Source of the DNA: an uncultured Bacteroidia bacterium
GTDB lineage: Bacteria; Bacteroidota; Bacteroidia; Bacteroidales; F082
Direction: 5' to 3'
Assembly: GCA_902800965.1 (NCBI GenBank)
Contig: CADCGK010000010.1
Coordinates: 62,001 to 126,000 of the forward strand
Length of the DNA: 64,000 nucleotides
Shown: in pieces, positions 43,279 through 51,729 of the stretch
Numbering within the stretch: the first letter of the stretch is position 1
Layout: each line of letters opens with the position of its first letter
Translations under genes and position numbers: made by a program
The notes under the pieces: model-generated
The model's database searches: none
What the model saw: only the letters and a program-made list of their open reading frames with translations
Told to the model about the DNA's origin: nothing

Positions 43279-43776
43279 CTATGCCCAAGGGTCTTGGCTG
43301 ACAGGAACCCTGATGCCGGCAAGGATGATCTGATCCCAAAGGAACCATTGTCCAGTTGAGGGTTTCAGACGCAGCGTGATGGGACGAGGGGAGTCGGCAC
43401 CGCCGCTCCTGATATCCAAACGCTTGTAGCCTTCTTCTGCAATAGGAGCCACATTGTCGGTGAACTCGAGTACGTAAGGTACATCGGGTGTGTAGTTGTT
43501 GTTCGGGGTGGCGCCTTTGAAGAACGACTTCATCAGGTAGTCTTTGCAATCCATGAAACGGTCTCTGATAAACTGTTTCTCATAGTTTGACAAGGGGCGA
43601 GGACCTCTCAGGAAGTCGAGCATACGATAGCATTCCTCGTGGTTGGTAGGATAGACAGCCAATGCTGCCACTGTCAGTGCCGCCGTGCCTTCGGGGGTCT
43701 TCAGGTCGGCTTGCGGAAGGGCTTGAAGCTCTTCAAGAGTTTTTGGAAGTTGATTCCAGGTGATTTGATACTTCAT
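43279..43776 (-). CDS. DUF6935-like protein
   Basis: 165 residues without signal peptide. PKTLEELQALPQADLKTPEG, NHEECYRMLDFLRGPRPLS and the C-terminal WFLWDQIILAGIRVPVSQDPW match a family I know as DUF6935, present in gut Firmicutes and Bacteroidales; function unknown. Unusually for this genome it has a canonical Shine-Dalgarno sequence (43784-43790), which may indicate transfer from a Firmicute. Probably co-transcribed after the nucleoside hydrolase gene, or independently. Confidence 0.6.
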   Translation of the reverse strand: MKYQITWNQLPKTLEELQALPQADLKTPEGTAALTVAALAVYPTNHEECYRMLDFLRGPRPLSNYEKQFIRDRFMDCKDYLMKSFFKGATPNNNYTPDVPYVLEFTDNVAPIAEEGYKRLDIRSGGADSPRPITLRLKPSTGQWFLWDQIILAGIRVPVSQDPWA

Positions 43777-43783
43777 GGTATTT

Positions 43784-43790
43784 CCTCCTT
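43784..43790 (-). promoter_or_regulatory. Canonical Shine-Dalgarno site
   Basis: Minus strand AAGGAGG, 7 bases before the ATG at 43776. Almost no other gene here has such a site. Confidence 0.7.
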
Positions 43791-43806
43791 ATTATAATAT
43801 TAATGA

Positions 43807-44880
43807 TTAGAATTTTTTCAGGTAGTCTTCGACCATCTTCCACAGACGCTCGCCATCGACTTTCAGGATGATGCGTGCTTGTTGTGTGCCGATAGGTTGG
43901 TTTTTATCAAAGGCAACGGCTTGTCCGTAAGAGAATCCAAACTGGGAGTTGACATCAACGTAACGGGTCACTTCGTCTTGAATCAAGGTCGGGTCGATCA
44001 TGATGCAGGCTGCGATGACATCCCAGATGTAATGGGTGTAGGTTGGATCATCGATAAACAGCTGGTTCAGGAAGTTGCGCTGCAGCATGTTGAGGATAAG
44101 ACGGTTGTTGGTGACTGCCTTCAGGTGGTCGTAGCGATCCTTGCGGAACGGCATGGTCTCGCACACATCCAAACCTACAATGATCTGCTCTTTGAAAGGC
44201 GAGCGGACGGCCATCTTGGCGGCATCGGGATCCATCCACCAGTTGAACTCAGCGGTGGGAGTGGTGTTGCCAGGTTGGAAAAAGGAGCCTCCCATGTAGA
44301 TGACGCGTTTCACCAGCGGGACAATCTCGGGAGCGATATGTGCAGCCGTGGCGATGTTGTCGCAGGTGCCGATGGCGATGATAGTGATCTCGCCGGGGTT
44401 AGCCTTCACCTGGTCGATGATAAAGTTGACAGCCTTCATGTCGAGGGGCTTGTGCTCTGGCTCGCGGCCGTATTTCTGAAGATAGACCGACTCCCAAGTC
44501 TTGGGCTCTTCATAACCGGCTGCTCCGACGTAGGCGTCGCCGATACCGAACAGAATGCGCTCGTTTTTGATGGTCTCAAAACGGCTTGGATACATAGGCG
44601 TGCGGATGCCAGGCACCACAGGGATGTCGGTGCGGTTGATGGCCTCTAACTGCCGGATGGCGTAGGCGGTACCTTCGGGTACCCAAGTGTTACCGATTAC
44701 CGTGGTTACACCAATCAAGTCGATGTTGGGCGCCTTGGCCAACATCATCATGGCGATGCCATCGTCAAACACCTCCACCATGTCGGTGTCGAGGATGACT
44801 TTTTCCTTTTTCTGGGCAAAACAAACTGTTGTAGATACTAATAAGCAAAGAAGAATTGCTTTGGTAATGAATGCTTTCAT
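43807..44880 (-). CDS. Exported nucleoside hydrolase
   Basis: 357 residues. Signal peptide (AILLCLLVSTTVCFA) then an IunH-type hydrolase: ILDTDMVEVFDDGIAMMM is the calcium-binding Asp cluster (DTD...DD), with VVPGIRTPM, IIAIGTCDNIATA and EFNWWMDPDAAK. It would cleave the glycosidic bond of nucleosides in the periplasm for base salvage. The Asp cluster carries an insertion relative to the common DTDxGxDDA pattern. Start 44880 is set by the signal peptide and the promoter 27 bases upstream (TATCTTTG, minus strand, 44907-44914). Confidence 0.85.
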   Translation of the reverse strand: MKAFITKAILLCLLVSTTVCFAQKKEKVILDTDMVEVFDDGIAMMMLAKAPNIDLIGVTTVIGNTWVPEGTAYAIRQLEAINRTDIPVVPGIRTPMYPSRFETIKNERILFGIGDAYVGAAGYEEPKTWESVYLQKYGREPEHKPLDMKAVNFIIDQVKANPGEITIIAIGTCDNIATAAHIAPEIVPLVKRVIYMGGSFFQPGNTTPTAEFNWWMDPDAAKMAVRSPFKEQIIVGLDVCETMPFRKDRYDHLKAVTNNRLILNMLQRNFLNQLFIDDPTYTHYIWDVIAACIMIDPTLIQDEVTRYVDVNSQFGFSYGQAVAFDKNQPIGTQQARIILKVDGERLWKMVEDYLKKF

Positions 44881-44906
44881 GTTGTTTGATGTATTGATTT
44901 GAAGAG

Positions 44907-44914
44907 CAAAGATA
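44907..44914 (-). promoter_or_regulatory. -7 box of the nucleoside hydrolase gene
   Basis: Minus strand TATCTTTG; divergent from the box at 44947. Confidence 0.55.
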
Positions 44915-44946
44915 ACAATCTTCGGCTTTCTTTCCAAAAGAATTCC

Positions 44947-44954
44947 TATTTTTG
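44947..44954 (+). promoter_or_regulatory. -7 box of the zinc-ribbon gene
   Basis: TATTTTTG, 25 bases upstream of ATG 44980. Confidence 0.55.
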
Positions 44955-44979
44955 TCTTTTCATTCCTAATTGAAGACAG

Positions 44980-45774
44980 ATGAAGATAAAGTGTAATTTC
45001 TGCGGTTCGATGATTGAAGAGACAGTGGAATCCTGTCCACATTGCGGTGCGCCGCTCTCAGGCGCCAACCGTACGGCATCGGAGCAGCCCAAGACCATCG
45101 ATGAACTGAAAGAATGGTATGTAGCGCATCATCTGCCACCAGAGGAGGTGACGCGTTTTTTCATTGGCAAGAACATCACCGAACCCAAGGCGTTCGGCAT
45201 CTATAAAAACGAAGTGGGTGATGTGGTCGTCTATAAAAACAAATCCACCGGCGAACGTGCCGTCCGCTACCAAGGCGCCGATGAGGCGTATGGCGTTAAC
45301 GAGCTTTACCAACGGTTAAAGGCGGAGATTGCCGACCAAAAAGGAAACCGCCCGACACATGTTCAGCAGCCTCTTGTGGGTAACAAGGTCCAGGTTAAGA
45401 AACGCAAAGGCTGTCTGATCGCCATACTGATCTTCTTTGCTATTTGTATCCTGGCTGCCATTTTTGACAAGTCCTCGCCCAATGGTTATTATAACTACCA
45501 AGGCACCCAATACTACCATCAAGGCAATAGCTGGTATTATTACGACAAAGACGCTGATGACTGGTTCGTGTCATCTTCGATGGATAAAGAGATTACCTCT
45601 GACAATGCCAACGATTATCGCTACTATGACCATTCTGGAAAGGACTTTGAGTCGTCGAGCTGGTATGACGCCGGGTCTAATAACGACGACTCATCTTGGG
45701 ATAACGACAGTGACTGGGACAGCGGCAGCGACTCGTGGGACAGTGGAGGAACGGACTGGGATTCGGACTGGTAA
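44980..45774 (+). CDS. Zinc-ribbon membrane protein with acidic Ser/Asp/Trp tail
   Basis: 264 residues. N-terminal zinc ribbon (CNFCGSMIEETVESCPHCG), a domain of about 75 residues (IDELKEWYVAHHLPPEEVTR, FGIYKNEVGDVVVYKNKST), one membrane helix (LIAILIFFAICILAAIF, about 142-160), and an extracytoplasmic Tyr-rich then Asp/Ser/Trp-rich low-complexity tail (WDNDSDWDSGSDSWDSGG). No enzymatic function visible. The tail resembles disordered secreted linkers. The ThpR gene follows after a purine repeat. Confidence 0.6.
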   Translation: MKIKCNFCGSMIEETVESCPHCGAPLSGANRTASEQPKTIDELKEWYVAHHLPPEEVTRFFIGKNITEPKAFGIYKNEVGDVVVYKNKSTGERAVRYQGADEAYGVNELYQRLKAEIADQKGNRPTHVQQPLVGNKVQVKKRKGCLIAILIFFAICILAAIFDKSSPNGYYNYQGTQYYHQGNSWYYYDKDADDWFVSSSMDKEITSDNANDYRYYDHSGKDFESSSWYDAGSNNDDSSWDNDSDWDSGSDSWDSGGTDWDSDW

Positions 45775-45803
45775 GTGGAGAATGGAAAACGGAGAACAGA
45801 AAC
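45775..45803. repeat. GTGGAGAATGGAAAACGGAG purine repeat before thpR
   Basis: Fills the whole gap between the stop of the zinc-ribbon gene and the ATG of thpR; same class as 151-190 and 59611-59646 (GGAAAGTG/ATGGAGA units). Confidence 0.65.
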
Positions 45804-46370
45804 ATGAAAAGGACATTTTTAGCGATACCTATAGAAGTTGGGACGGAGTATCCTGCGCTGGTGCAACGGCTTCAGAGAAATCTGGAACATGAGCGCCGCA
45901 ACATCAACTGGTGCAAGACCAACCAAATCCATCTTACTTTAAAATTCGTTGGCGACACCCCCGACGAGGATATACCCAAGATTATCGAGGCTTGCCAGCA
46001 AGTGGCAAAAAAGCATCAGCCTTTTACCATGGACTTCAACCGGACGGGCATCTTCGGTAGCAACCACTCACCTCGGGTGCTATGGCTGGGCATGAAAGAT
46101 GAGCCCCAAGCGCTCTACGAATTGGAAGCAGATGTCCTCAATGCTTTCGACGATCTCGGCTATCTTCGCGATAGGCAGAACTTCGTGCCACATCTCACCG
46201 TGTGCCGCATCAAGCAACTTATTGATAAGCCGTTTTTCCAACAGATCTATCAAGGTATTGAGCAAAAGACCTACCTTCACAGCGATGTTAAGGAGATGGT
46301 CTATTTCCAGAGTTTCCTTCAGCCGACAGGGGCTTTTTACAAGGCTTTGAAAAGGATTCCATTGGGTTGA
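45804..46370 (+). CDS. thpR: RNA 2',3'-cyclic phosphodiesterase (ThpR/LigT)
   Basis: 188 residues, the usual size. The two HxTx motifs of the 2H phosphoesterase fold are present: IHLTLKFVGD and PHLTVCRIK. The enzyme opens 2',3'-cyclic phosphates on RNA. ATG 45804 directly follows a purine repeat. Converges on trkH with a REP/RPE-like element in the 37-base gap. Confidence 0.9.
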   Translation: MKRTFLAIPIEVGTEYPALVQRLQRNLEHERRNINWCKTNQIHLTLKFVGDTPDEDIPKIIEACQQVAKKHQPFTMDFNRTGIFGSNHSPRVLWLGMKDEPQALYELEADVLNAFDDLGYLRDRQNFVPHLTVCRIKQLIDKPFFQQIYQGIEQKTYLHSDVKEMVYFQSFLQPTGAFYKALKRIPLG

Positions 46371-46374
46371 TTTT

Positions 46375-46406
46375 GCGTCCTTGCGAGCATAGCGAAGCAA
46401 TCCATC
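46375..46406. repeat. REP/RPE-like element between convergent genes
   Basis: GCGTCCTTGCGAGCATAGCG followed by AAGCAATCCATC; one change from the core CGTCATTGCGAG. It fills the gap between the ends of thpR and trkH. Confidence 0.75.
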
Positions 46407-46407
46407 T

Positions 46408-47868
46408 TTACCGTTTTCGGACGATATTTCCCAATACAATTAGAATTGGGTAGATCTCCAGTCGTCCAAACAACATCATGCCCGTGCTGAATAGTTTCAG
46501 AAACGATGAGAGTCCAGCATAGTTTCCCATAGATCCGACCTCCCCAAATCCCGGGCCCACGTTACCGATGCATGCAATGGAAGCTGACAAGCTGGTGTGG
46601 AAGTCCATCCCGCCGAAAGCAAAGACCACTGTCCCAACAATGGTGATCAATAGATACAACATGATAAAGGTCGTAACAGCTGAGATGTCGTTTTCATCCT
46701 TGCTGTGTCCATCGATTCGGACGTATTCATATTTATTAGGGTTGACCAACGACTTGAACATCTCCGAAGTTCCTTTCATTGCAATCCAAACACGATCGAT
46801 CTTGATGCCGCCAGATGTGGATCCCGAACATCCGCACACCAGAGCCCCGATGAGTAAGATGCCTTTGCAGAGTGGTGGCCAAAGGTTGGTGTCGGTCGTG
46901 GCAAATCCAGTGGTGGTCGTGATGGAACACATCTGAAAGGCAGCTTCTCGAACGGCTTTTCCAATGGTGGGATAGGTTCCGGAAAGCTTCAGCTGTATGG
47001 TAAGACCGAGGATTCCAAGCGCTACAGCTCCAAGGAAAACCCTGACGATTTTTGTGTTGAAGATATTCTTGCGATTACTGCCGCTAGGCCAGAAGGTGGA
47101 GAACACGAGACTGAAATTGACGGCGGCTAGCATCATGGAAACAATCAAGATACCTTCGATGAGTGGACTGTCAAAGAAAGCAATGCTGTTGTTTTTGGTG
47201 CTGAATCCGCAGGTGCTGCATGCCGACATGGCATGGGTAGCGGCATCAAACCATGTCATGCCTGCAAAATGAAGCGCAAAGAAAGACGCCAAGGTCAAGA
47301 CGATATAAACGGTCAGAATGCGATAGATGAACTGCTTTCTTCGTCCCTGATAATACTCTTTGGCAATCGTTGACAACTCCATGCCTGCCATGATGGAGCG
47401 ATTGTCGTCGTTTGCAGAGATCACGATGGAAACCAAAGAGACCACACCGATACCTCCAATCCATGATGTGGCAATTCGCCAAAAGAGCAGACCTTTTGGC
47501 ACAGCCTCGATGTCGTTCAGGATCGAGGCTCCCGTGGTCGTAAACCCCGAGACACTTTCAAACAAGGCATTCACGATCCCAAATTCATGGCCATAGAGGG
47601 CAAAAGGCAAGGCGCCAAACAGACATGAGGCCACCCAACATCCAGTAACTATGGAATAACCGGTAATGATATTGATCTTATGTGCAGCCTTGGTAAATAG
47701 AATGCAGGCAAGTCCGCAAACCAAGGTGATTCCCGCGGAGATTATCAAGGCAGAAAAACTGCTGTCAACATGGTCGATCCATGCCACTAATGCCGAGATG
47801 GTAATAAGCACAAAGAGACCGATGAGGGCAAAACCTATAAAACGTGCCGTTATGTTGATAGTCTTCAT
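46408..47868 (-). CDS. trkH: Trk-type potassium transporter membrane subunit
   Basis: 486 residues, about ten membrane helices. Filter-like segments of the TrkH/KtrB fold are visible: ESVSGFTTTGASIL, HAMSACSTCGFSTKNNS, MCSITTTTGFATTD and SASIACIGNVGPG. It takes up K+ together with a TrkA regulator, not in the window. ATG 47868 is used rather than a TTG three codons earlier. Divergent from the OxyR-like gene with 94 bases between starts; each has its own TAnnTTTG box. Confidence 0.9.
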   Translation of the reverse strand: MKTINITARFIGFALIGLFVLITISALVAWIDHVDSSFSALIISAGITLVCGLACILFTKAAHKINIITGYSIVTGCWVASCLFGALPFALYGHEFGIVNALFESVSGFTTTGASILNDIEAVPKGLLFWRIATSWIGGIGVVSLVSIVISANDDNRSIMAGMELSTIAKEYYQGRRKQFIYRILTVYIVLTLASFFALHFAGMTWFDAATHAMSACSTCGFSTKNNSIAFFDSPLIEGILIVSMMLAAVNFSLVFSTFWPSGSNRKNIFNTKIVRVFLGAVALGILGLTIQLKLSGTYPTIGKAVREAAFQMCSITTTTGFATTDTNLWPPLCKGILLIGALVCGCSGSTSGGIKIDRVWIAMKGTSEMFKSLVNPNKYEYVRIDGHSKDENDISAVTTFIMLYLLITIVGTVVFAFGGMDFHTSLSASIACIGNVGPGFGEVGSMGNYAGLSSFLKLFSTGMMLFGRLEIYPILIVLGNIVRKR

Positions 47869-47890
47869 GCGATCCAATTGTTGCAGGCGG

Positions 47891-47898
47891 CAAAAATA
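47891..47898 (-). promoter_or_regulatory. -7 box of trkH
   Basis: Minus strand TATTTTTG, 22 bases upstream of the ATG. Confidence 0.55.
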
Positions 47899-47933
47899 TT
47901 CTTGGTTTTTATGTTGGTCAATACAATATTATC

Positions 47934-47941
47934 TATTTTTG
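47934..47941 (+). promoter_or_regulatory. -7 box of the OxyR-like gene
   Basis: TATTTTTG, 21 bases before ATG 47963. The region around (AATACAATATTATC..GTATTGAT) contains ATTG/CAAT half-sites that could serve autoregulation. Confidence 0.5.
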
Positions 47942-47962
47942 TATTGATAAAAATCAATAAAG

Positions 47963-48886
47963 ATGACATTACAACAGTTGGAATACATTGTGGCAATTGC
48001 GAATTACCGCTATTTTGTCAAGGCGGCTGAAGCTTGCGGCGTGACCCAGTCAACGCTTAGTTTGATGGTAAAAAAACTGGAGGAAGAGTTAGACGTTACG
48101 ATTTTTGACCGTGACACTCATCCTGTTGAACTGACCGAAATCGGAAGGAAAGTGGTCGATGAAGCTCAGCTGGTGCTATACCACTATAAGCAGTTGGTTG
48201 AACTGACTCGTTCTGAGAAGATGCTCGCTTCGGGTGAGCTGCATATCGGGTTGATCTCTACGGTGGCTCCAATGTTGATTCCTGGTATTTTCAAGTACCT
48301 CAAGGAGTCTTATCCCAATGTCAAGCTGCAGATTCAAGAGATGCGTTCGGCTACCATCATTGACCAGCTAAAAAAGGCAGAGATCGATATGGGCATTATG
48401 ATGCCTGTCGTTGACAAGGAACTGTTGGAGTTGCCGCTTTATCATGAGCGTTTCTTCGCATACGTTCCCTCCGCTGACCCGCTTGCCAGCATAGAGACCT
48501 TCCAACGGGGAGAGTTGCGCAACTATCCCCTCTGGGTGATGCGCGATGGAGTGAGGCTGTTGGATAAGAACACCCTAACCTCTGGCGTTGATTATACCTA
48601 CGAGGAGATGTATGAAGGTAGCCGTGTGGGCATCTTGATTCAAATCGCCAATGAAAACGGGGGTATCACCGTCGTGCCCGAGACTCATATCAGGTTTTTG
48701 TCTGACGAGATGAAGCGTGGGTTGCGCCCCATCATAAACCCTGTCCCGTCACGGGTCATCAGCCTCGTCATCCGCAAGGATTATATCCATGAAAAGATGA
48801 TGAACATCATCGTCAAAGCCGTGAAAACATGTGTGCCCGCCGAGCTTCACGAACATGCTGTCAAGGCGGAATACATCAAATTGTAG
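47963..48886 (+). CDS. LysR-family regulator of the OxyR type, without redox cysteines
   Basis: 307 residues. N-terminal winged HTH (LEYIVAIANYRYFVKAAEAC, GVTQSTLSLMVKKLEEEL) closely resembles Bacteroidetes OxyR. The effector domain keeps the OxyR pattern up to PLWVMRDGVRLLDKN, where OxyR has the peroxidatic Cys in DEGHC; only two cysteines exist, one in the HTH and one near the C-terminus. It probably does not sense peroxide by a disulfide. Divergent from trkH and upstream of, but separately promoted from, the butyrate genes. Confidence 0.75.
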   Translation: MTLQQLEYIVAIANYRYFVKAAEACGVTQSTLSLMVKKLEEELDVTIFDRDTHPVELTEIGRKVVDEAQLVLYHYKQLVELTRSEKMLASGELHIGLISTVAPMLIPGIFKYLKESYPNVKLQIQEMRSATIIDQLKKAEIDMGIMMPVVDKELLELPLYHERFFAYVPSADPLASIETFQRGELRNYPLWVMRDGVRLLDKNTLTSGVDYTYEEMYEGSRVGILIQIANENGGITVVPETHIRFLSDEMKRGLRPIINPVPSRVISLVIRKDYIHEKMMNIIVKAVKTCVPAELHEHAVKAEYIKL

Positions 48887-48916
48887 GTTTTTTGAAAAAG
48901 GTATAGTTAAAAGTCT

Positions 48917-48924
48917 TATCTTTG
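48917..48924 (+). promoter_or_regulatory. -7 box of the butyrate operon
   Basis: TATCTTTG, 30 bases upstream of ATG 48955; supports that start over the ATG at 48922, which lies inside the box. Confidence 0.6.
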
Positions 48925-48954
48925 CGAAAATCTTTAAATCTTAAATACCCCATT

Positions 48955-49860
48955 ATGGAAATCAGAAAATTGGAACAAATGTTCGAGGTTTTGCGCAGCA
49001 AACCTAAGAAACGTCTTGTGGCCGCATACGCCAACGACGACCACACCATCTGTGCCGTGAACGCGGCTGTCAAGGAAGGTCTCATCGATGCCACTTTGCT
49101 TGGTGACGAATACACCATCAAAGAGGTGTGCAAGGCCGAGAACATCGACCCCGCCAACTTCACCATCATCCATGAACCTGTTGACGTGAAGGCTGCCGCC
49201 ATGGCCTGCGACCTCATCAATGCTGGAGAAGCCGACATCCTTATGAAAGGCCTGCTCCCAACCGACAAGTACATGCGTGCCATCCTCAACAAGGAACGCG
49301 GCCTTTGTCCACCCAACGTCACCCTGGCCCACGTTGCTGTCATTGAGAACCCCAACTACCATAAACTCATGGTGGCCTCTGACTGCGCTATCATCCCGTT
49401 GCCTGACATCAAGCAGAAACAACAGCTGCTCAAATATGTTACCGACGTAGCCAAAGCTTTGGGTGTGAGTTGCCCGAAGGTGGCCATGGTCACTGCCACT
49501 GAGCAGATGAGCGCTGGCATTCCCGCTTGCGTTGATGCTGCCATCATCTCCAAGATGAACGAGCGTGGCCAAATCAAAGGCTGCATCGTGGAAGGCCCCA
49601 TCAGCCTCGACCTCGCCACCGATGCCGAGACCGCTGCCATCAAGGGCATGAAGAGCCCCGTGGCCGGCGATGCCGACTGCCTCGTGTTCCCCAACCTCGA
49701 AGCTTCCAACGTCTTCTACAAGTGCTGCACCAAGTTCGACAAGAGCGAAGTCGGTGCCATGCTTATGGGTGCCAAGGTGCCTTGCGTGCTGAGCTCACGC
49801 GGTGATACCTCAAAGACCAAGCTCTATTCCATCGCCTTGGCCGCCATGATGGCGAAATGA
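48955..49860 (+). CDS. ptb: Phosphate butyryltransferase
   Basis: 301 residues of the PTA/PTB family: EIRKLEQMFEVLRSKPKKRL, ADILMKGLLPTDKYMRAIL, PISLDLATDAETA and the C-terminal VPCVLSSRGDTSKTKLYSIA. It converts butyryl-CoA and phosphate to butyryl phosphate. The butyrate kinase gene follows after 40 bases, giving the complete ATP-yielding end of butyrate fermentation, as in Odoribacter and Porphyromonas relatives. A branched-chain acyl specificity is possible. Confidence 0.9.
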   Translation: MEIRKLEQMFEVLRSKPKKRLVAAYANDDHTICAVNAAVKEGLIDATLLGDEYTIKEVCKAENIDPANFTIIHEPVDVKAAAMACDLINAGEADILMKGLLPTDKYMRAILNKERGLCPPNVTLAHVAVIENPNYHKLMVASDCAIIPLPDIKQKQQLLKYVTDVAKALGVSCPKVAMVTATEQMSAGIPACVDAAIISKMNERGQIKGCIVEGPISLDLATDAETAAIKGMKSPVAGDADCLVFPNLEASNVFYKCCTKFDKSEVGAMLMGAKVPCVLSSRGDTSKTKLYSIALAAMMAK

Positions 49861-49865
49861 TTTTT

Positions 49866-49899
49866 TAGAAGACAAAAGTCAGAAGAAAGAAGAAAGAAT
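49866..49899. repeat. AGAAGACAAAAGTCAGAAGA purine repeat before buk
   Basis: Occupies nearly the whole intergenic gap of the butyrate operon and ends one base before ATG 49901, where the ribosome site would be. Confidence 0.75.
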
Positions 49900-49900
49900 T

Positions 49901-50971
49901 ATGAATAAAATATTAACCATCAATCCCGGTTCGACCTCGACCAAGATCGCCGTTTTCGAAGGCGAGGAACAGGTTTTCAAGAAGAACATCAAACACTCCA
50001 CAGAGGAGATCGCCAAATACGACCGTATCTCTGACCAAAAGCCTTTCCGCACAGAGGTCATCCTTAGCGAGCTGAAAGAAGCTGGCATCGACATCAAGGA
50101 GATGGCTTGCGTGGTGGGTCGTGGCGGTCTGCTCCGTCCCCTCGTCTCTGGCGTCTATGAGGTGAATGAGGCTATGATCAACGATCTGACCGTCGGTGTC
50201 AGTGGCGAGCACGCCTCCAACCTCGGTGGTTTGATTGCCAACGACATCGCCAAGGAAATCGGTGTGAAGGCTTATATCGCCGACCCCGTGGTGGTTGATG
50301 AGATGGACGATGTGGCCCGCTATTCTGGTCACCCGCTCTTCCCGCGTATCTCCATCTTCCACGCCTTGAACCAGAAGATCATCGCCCGTCAGCTGGCCAA
50401 GGACCTTGGTCGCAAGTACGAAGACATGAACATCATCGCCATCCATCTCGGCGGCGGCATCTCGGTTAGCGCTCACAAGAAAGGTCGCGTGGTCGATACC
50501 AACAACGCCTTGAACGGCGACGGTCCTTTCACACCTGAGCGTGCCGGCGCCTTGCCTGCTGGATTCCTCGTGGATGCCTGCTTTAGTGGAAAATACACCA
50601 AGAAGGAAATCGGCCAGATGCTGAAAGGCAAGGGAGGCTTTGTGGCCTACCTCGGCACCAACGATGCCCTTGAGGTGGAAAATGCAGTGAAGGCCGGAAA
50701 CAAGGAATGGGAAAAGGTCTATAAAGCCATGGCTTACCAAGTCGCTAAGGAAGTCGGTGGTTTAGCAGCATCAGCCATGAGCATGGACGTCGATGCCATC
50801 TTCCTCACTGGCGGCATGGCCTATGACAAGACTTTCTGCGGTCTGGTCAAGGAACACGTCCAAAAGATCGCTCCTGTCTATGTCTATCCTGGTGAAGACG
50901 AGATGAAGGCCCTGGCTCTTAATGGCCTGATGGTCCTCAATGGCGAGACCGAAGTCAAGGTTTACCAGTAA
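49901..50971 (+). CDS. buk: Butyrate kinase
   Basis: 356 residues of the ASKHA acetate/butyrate kinase family. ILTINPGSTSTKIAVFEGEE is the N-terminal phosphate site; IAIHLGGGISVSAHKKGRVV, NGDGPFTPERAGALP and FLTGGMAYDKTF follow. It makes butyrate and ATP from butyryl phosphate. Second gene of the operon with ptb, closed by a strong terminator at 50990. Confidence 0.95.
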   Translation: MNKILTINPGSTSTKIAVFEGEEQVFKKNIKHSTEEIAKYDRISDQKPFRTEVILSELKEAGIDIKEMACVVGRGGLLRPLVSGVYEVNEAMINDLTVGVSGEHASNLGGLIANDIAKEIGVKAYIADPVVVDEMDDVARYSGHPLFPRISIFHALNQKIIARQLAKDLGRKYEDMNIIAIHLGGGISVSAHKKGRVVDTNNALNGDGPFTPERAGALPAGFLVDACFSGKYTKKEIGQMLKGKGGFVAYLGTNDALEVENAVKAGNKEWEKVYKAMAYQVAKEVGGLAASAMSMDVDAIFLTGGMAYDKTFCGLVKEHVQKIAPVYVYPGEDEMKALALNGLMVLNGETEVKVYQ

Positions 50972-50989
50972 ACCGAGGAATGTTCCAAC

Positions 50990-51027
50990 AAAAAACGGGA
51001 CTGAAATTTCTCAGCCCCGTTTTTTTG
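50990..51027. terminator. Bidirectional terminator after buk
   Basis: AAAAAACGGGACTGA pairs with TCAGCCCCGTTTTTT around a 6-base loop, with one G-T-type mismatch; an A-run before and a T-run after let it serve the convergent lipoprotein gene too. Confidence 0.9.
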
Positions 51028-51044
51028 TCTCGTTTCTTAGTGGT

Positions 51045-51617
51045 TTATTCTGCCACTTCTTCTTCTTCGTTCAGACCGAAAATCAACTGAACCAGTGAGT
51101 CGGTTTCACCAAAACGTTCAGCTTGTGCATCAGAACCGAGGTCGCCATATTTTTCAATGTCATCATAAGCGGCCAAGATTTGGTCCACAATGTCGTCAGC
51201 GGGTTCAACGTCGTTCATCAGATCGTCGGCGAGTCCATTAACGACATTTTCAAGCTTTGCGAGATAAGGCTCAAACAGTTCTTCACCCTTTGTGTCTCTA
51301 AGATTTTCGAAAGCTTCCATTCTATCATTGTAGACTTTCATGGCAGCGTCACTGTCAGCTTTGTTGAAACCAACGAATTCATCGTCTTCGGTAATGGGGT
51401 ATTCCTTGTCCAACTGTGCATAGAAAGCATTGAATCTTTCATCTGAAGCGGTAAGGAAGCTCAGAAAATCATCAGCGTTGCTGACATTATTGAGAGCGGT
51501 AACTTCTTGATCGAAGAAGGAATTGAATAAGGCGATGACAGCGTCTTTTTTGTTAGTGCAGGAGTTCAGCATGAAGGTCATGATGAGTGCTCCTAAAACG
51601 AGTGTAAGTTTTTTCAT
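51045..51617 (-). CDS. Acidic helical lipoprotein
   Basis: 190 residues; lipoprotein signal ends MLNSC (Cys20). The mature part is helical and strongly acidic (DDLMNDVEPADDIVDQI, ending NEEEEVAE). No family recognised. It stands alone, sharing the buk terminator at its 3' end. Presumably periplasmic or outer-membrane attached. Confidence 0.6.
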   Translation of the reverse strand: MKKLTLVLGALIMTFMLNSCTNKKDAVIALFNSFFDQEVTALNNVSNADDFLSFLTASDERFNAFYAQLDKEYPITEDDEFVGFNKADSDAAMKVYNDRMEAFENLRDTKGEELFEPYLAKLENVVNGLADDLMNDVEPADDIVDQILAAYDDIEKYGDLGSDAQAERFGETDSLVQLIFGLNEEEEVAE

Positions 51618-51717
51618 GTTGATGATATTTAGGTTATTAATAAATGAATTGTTCCAAAACTTGTGGCAAAATTAAAAAAAATTACAAATATGAATTATAT
51701 TTTTTGTCAATAAGCCT

Positions 51718-51725
51718 TATTTTTG
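51718..51725 (+). promoter_or_regulatory. -7 box of the HYC_CC_PP gene
   Basis: TATTTTTG ends four bases before the GTG at 51730; predicts a leaderless or nearly leaderless transcript. Confidence 0.5.
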
Positions 51726-51729
51726 CGCT

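Noticed and set aside
45690..45774. GAC/AGT-rich DNA as a possible repeat element
   Set aside because: It is the coding sequence of an Asp/Ser/Trp-rich disordered tail, not one of the dispersed elements.
49913..50740. 275-codon minus-strand frame opposite buk
   Set aside because: Antisense shadow of a strongly conserved kinase; no recognisable protein features.
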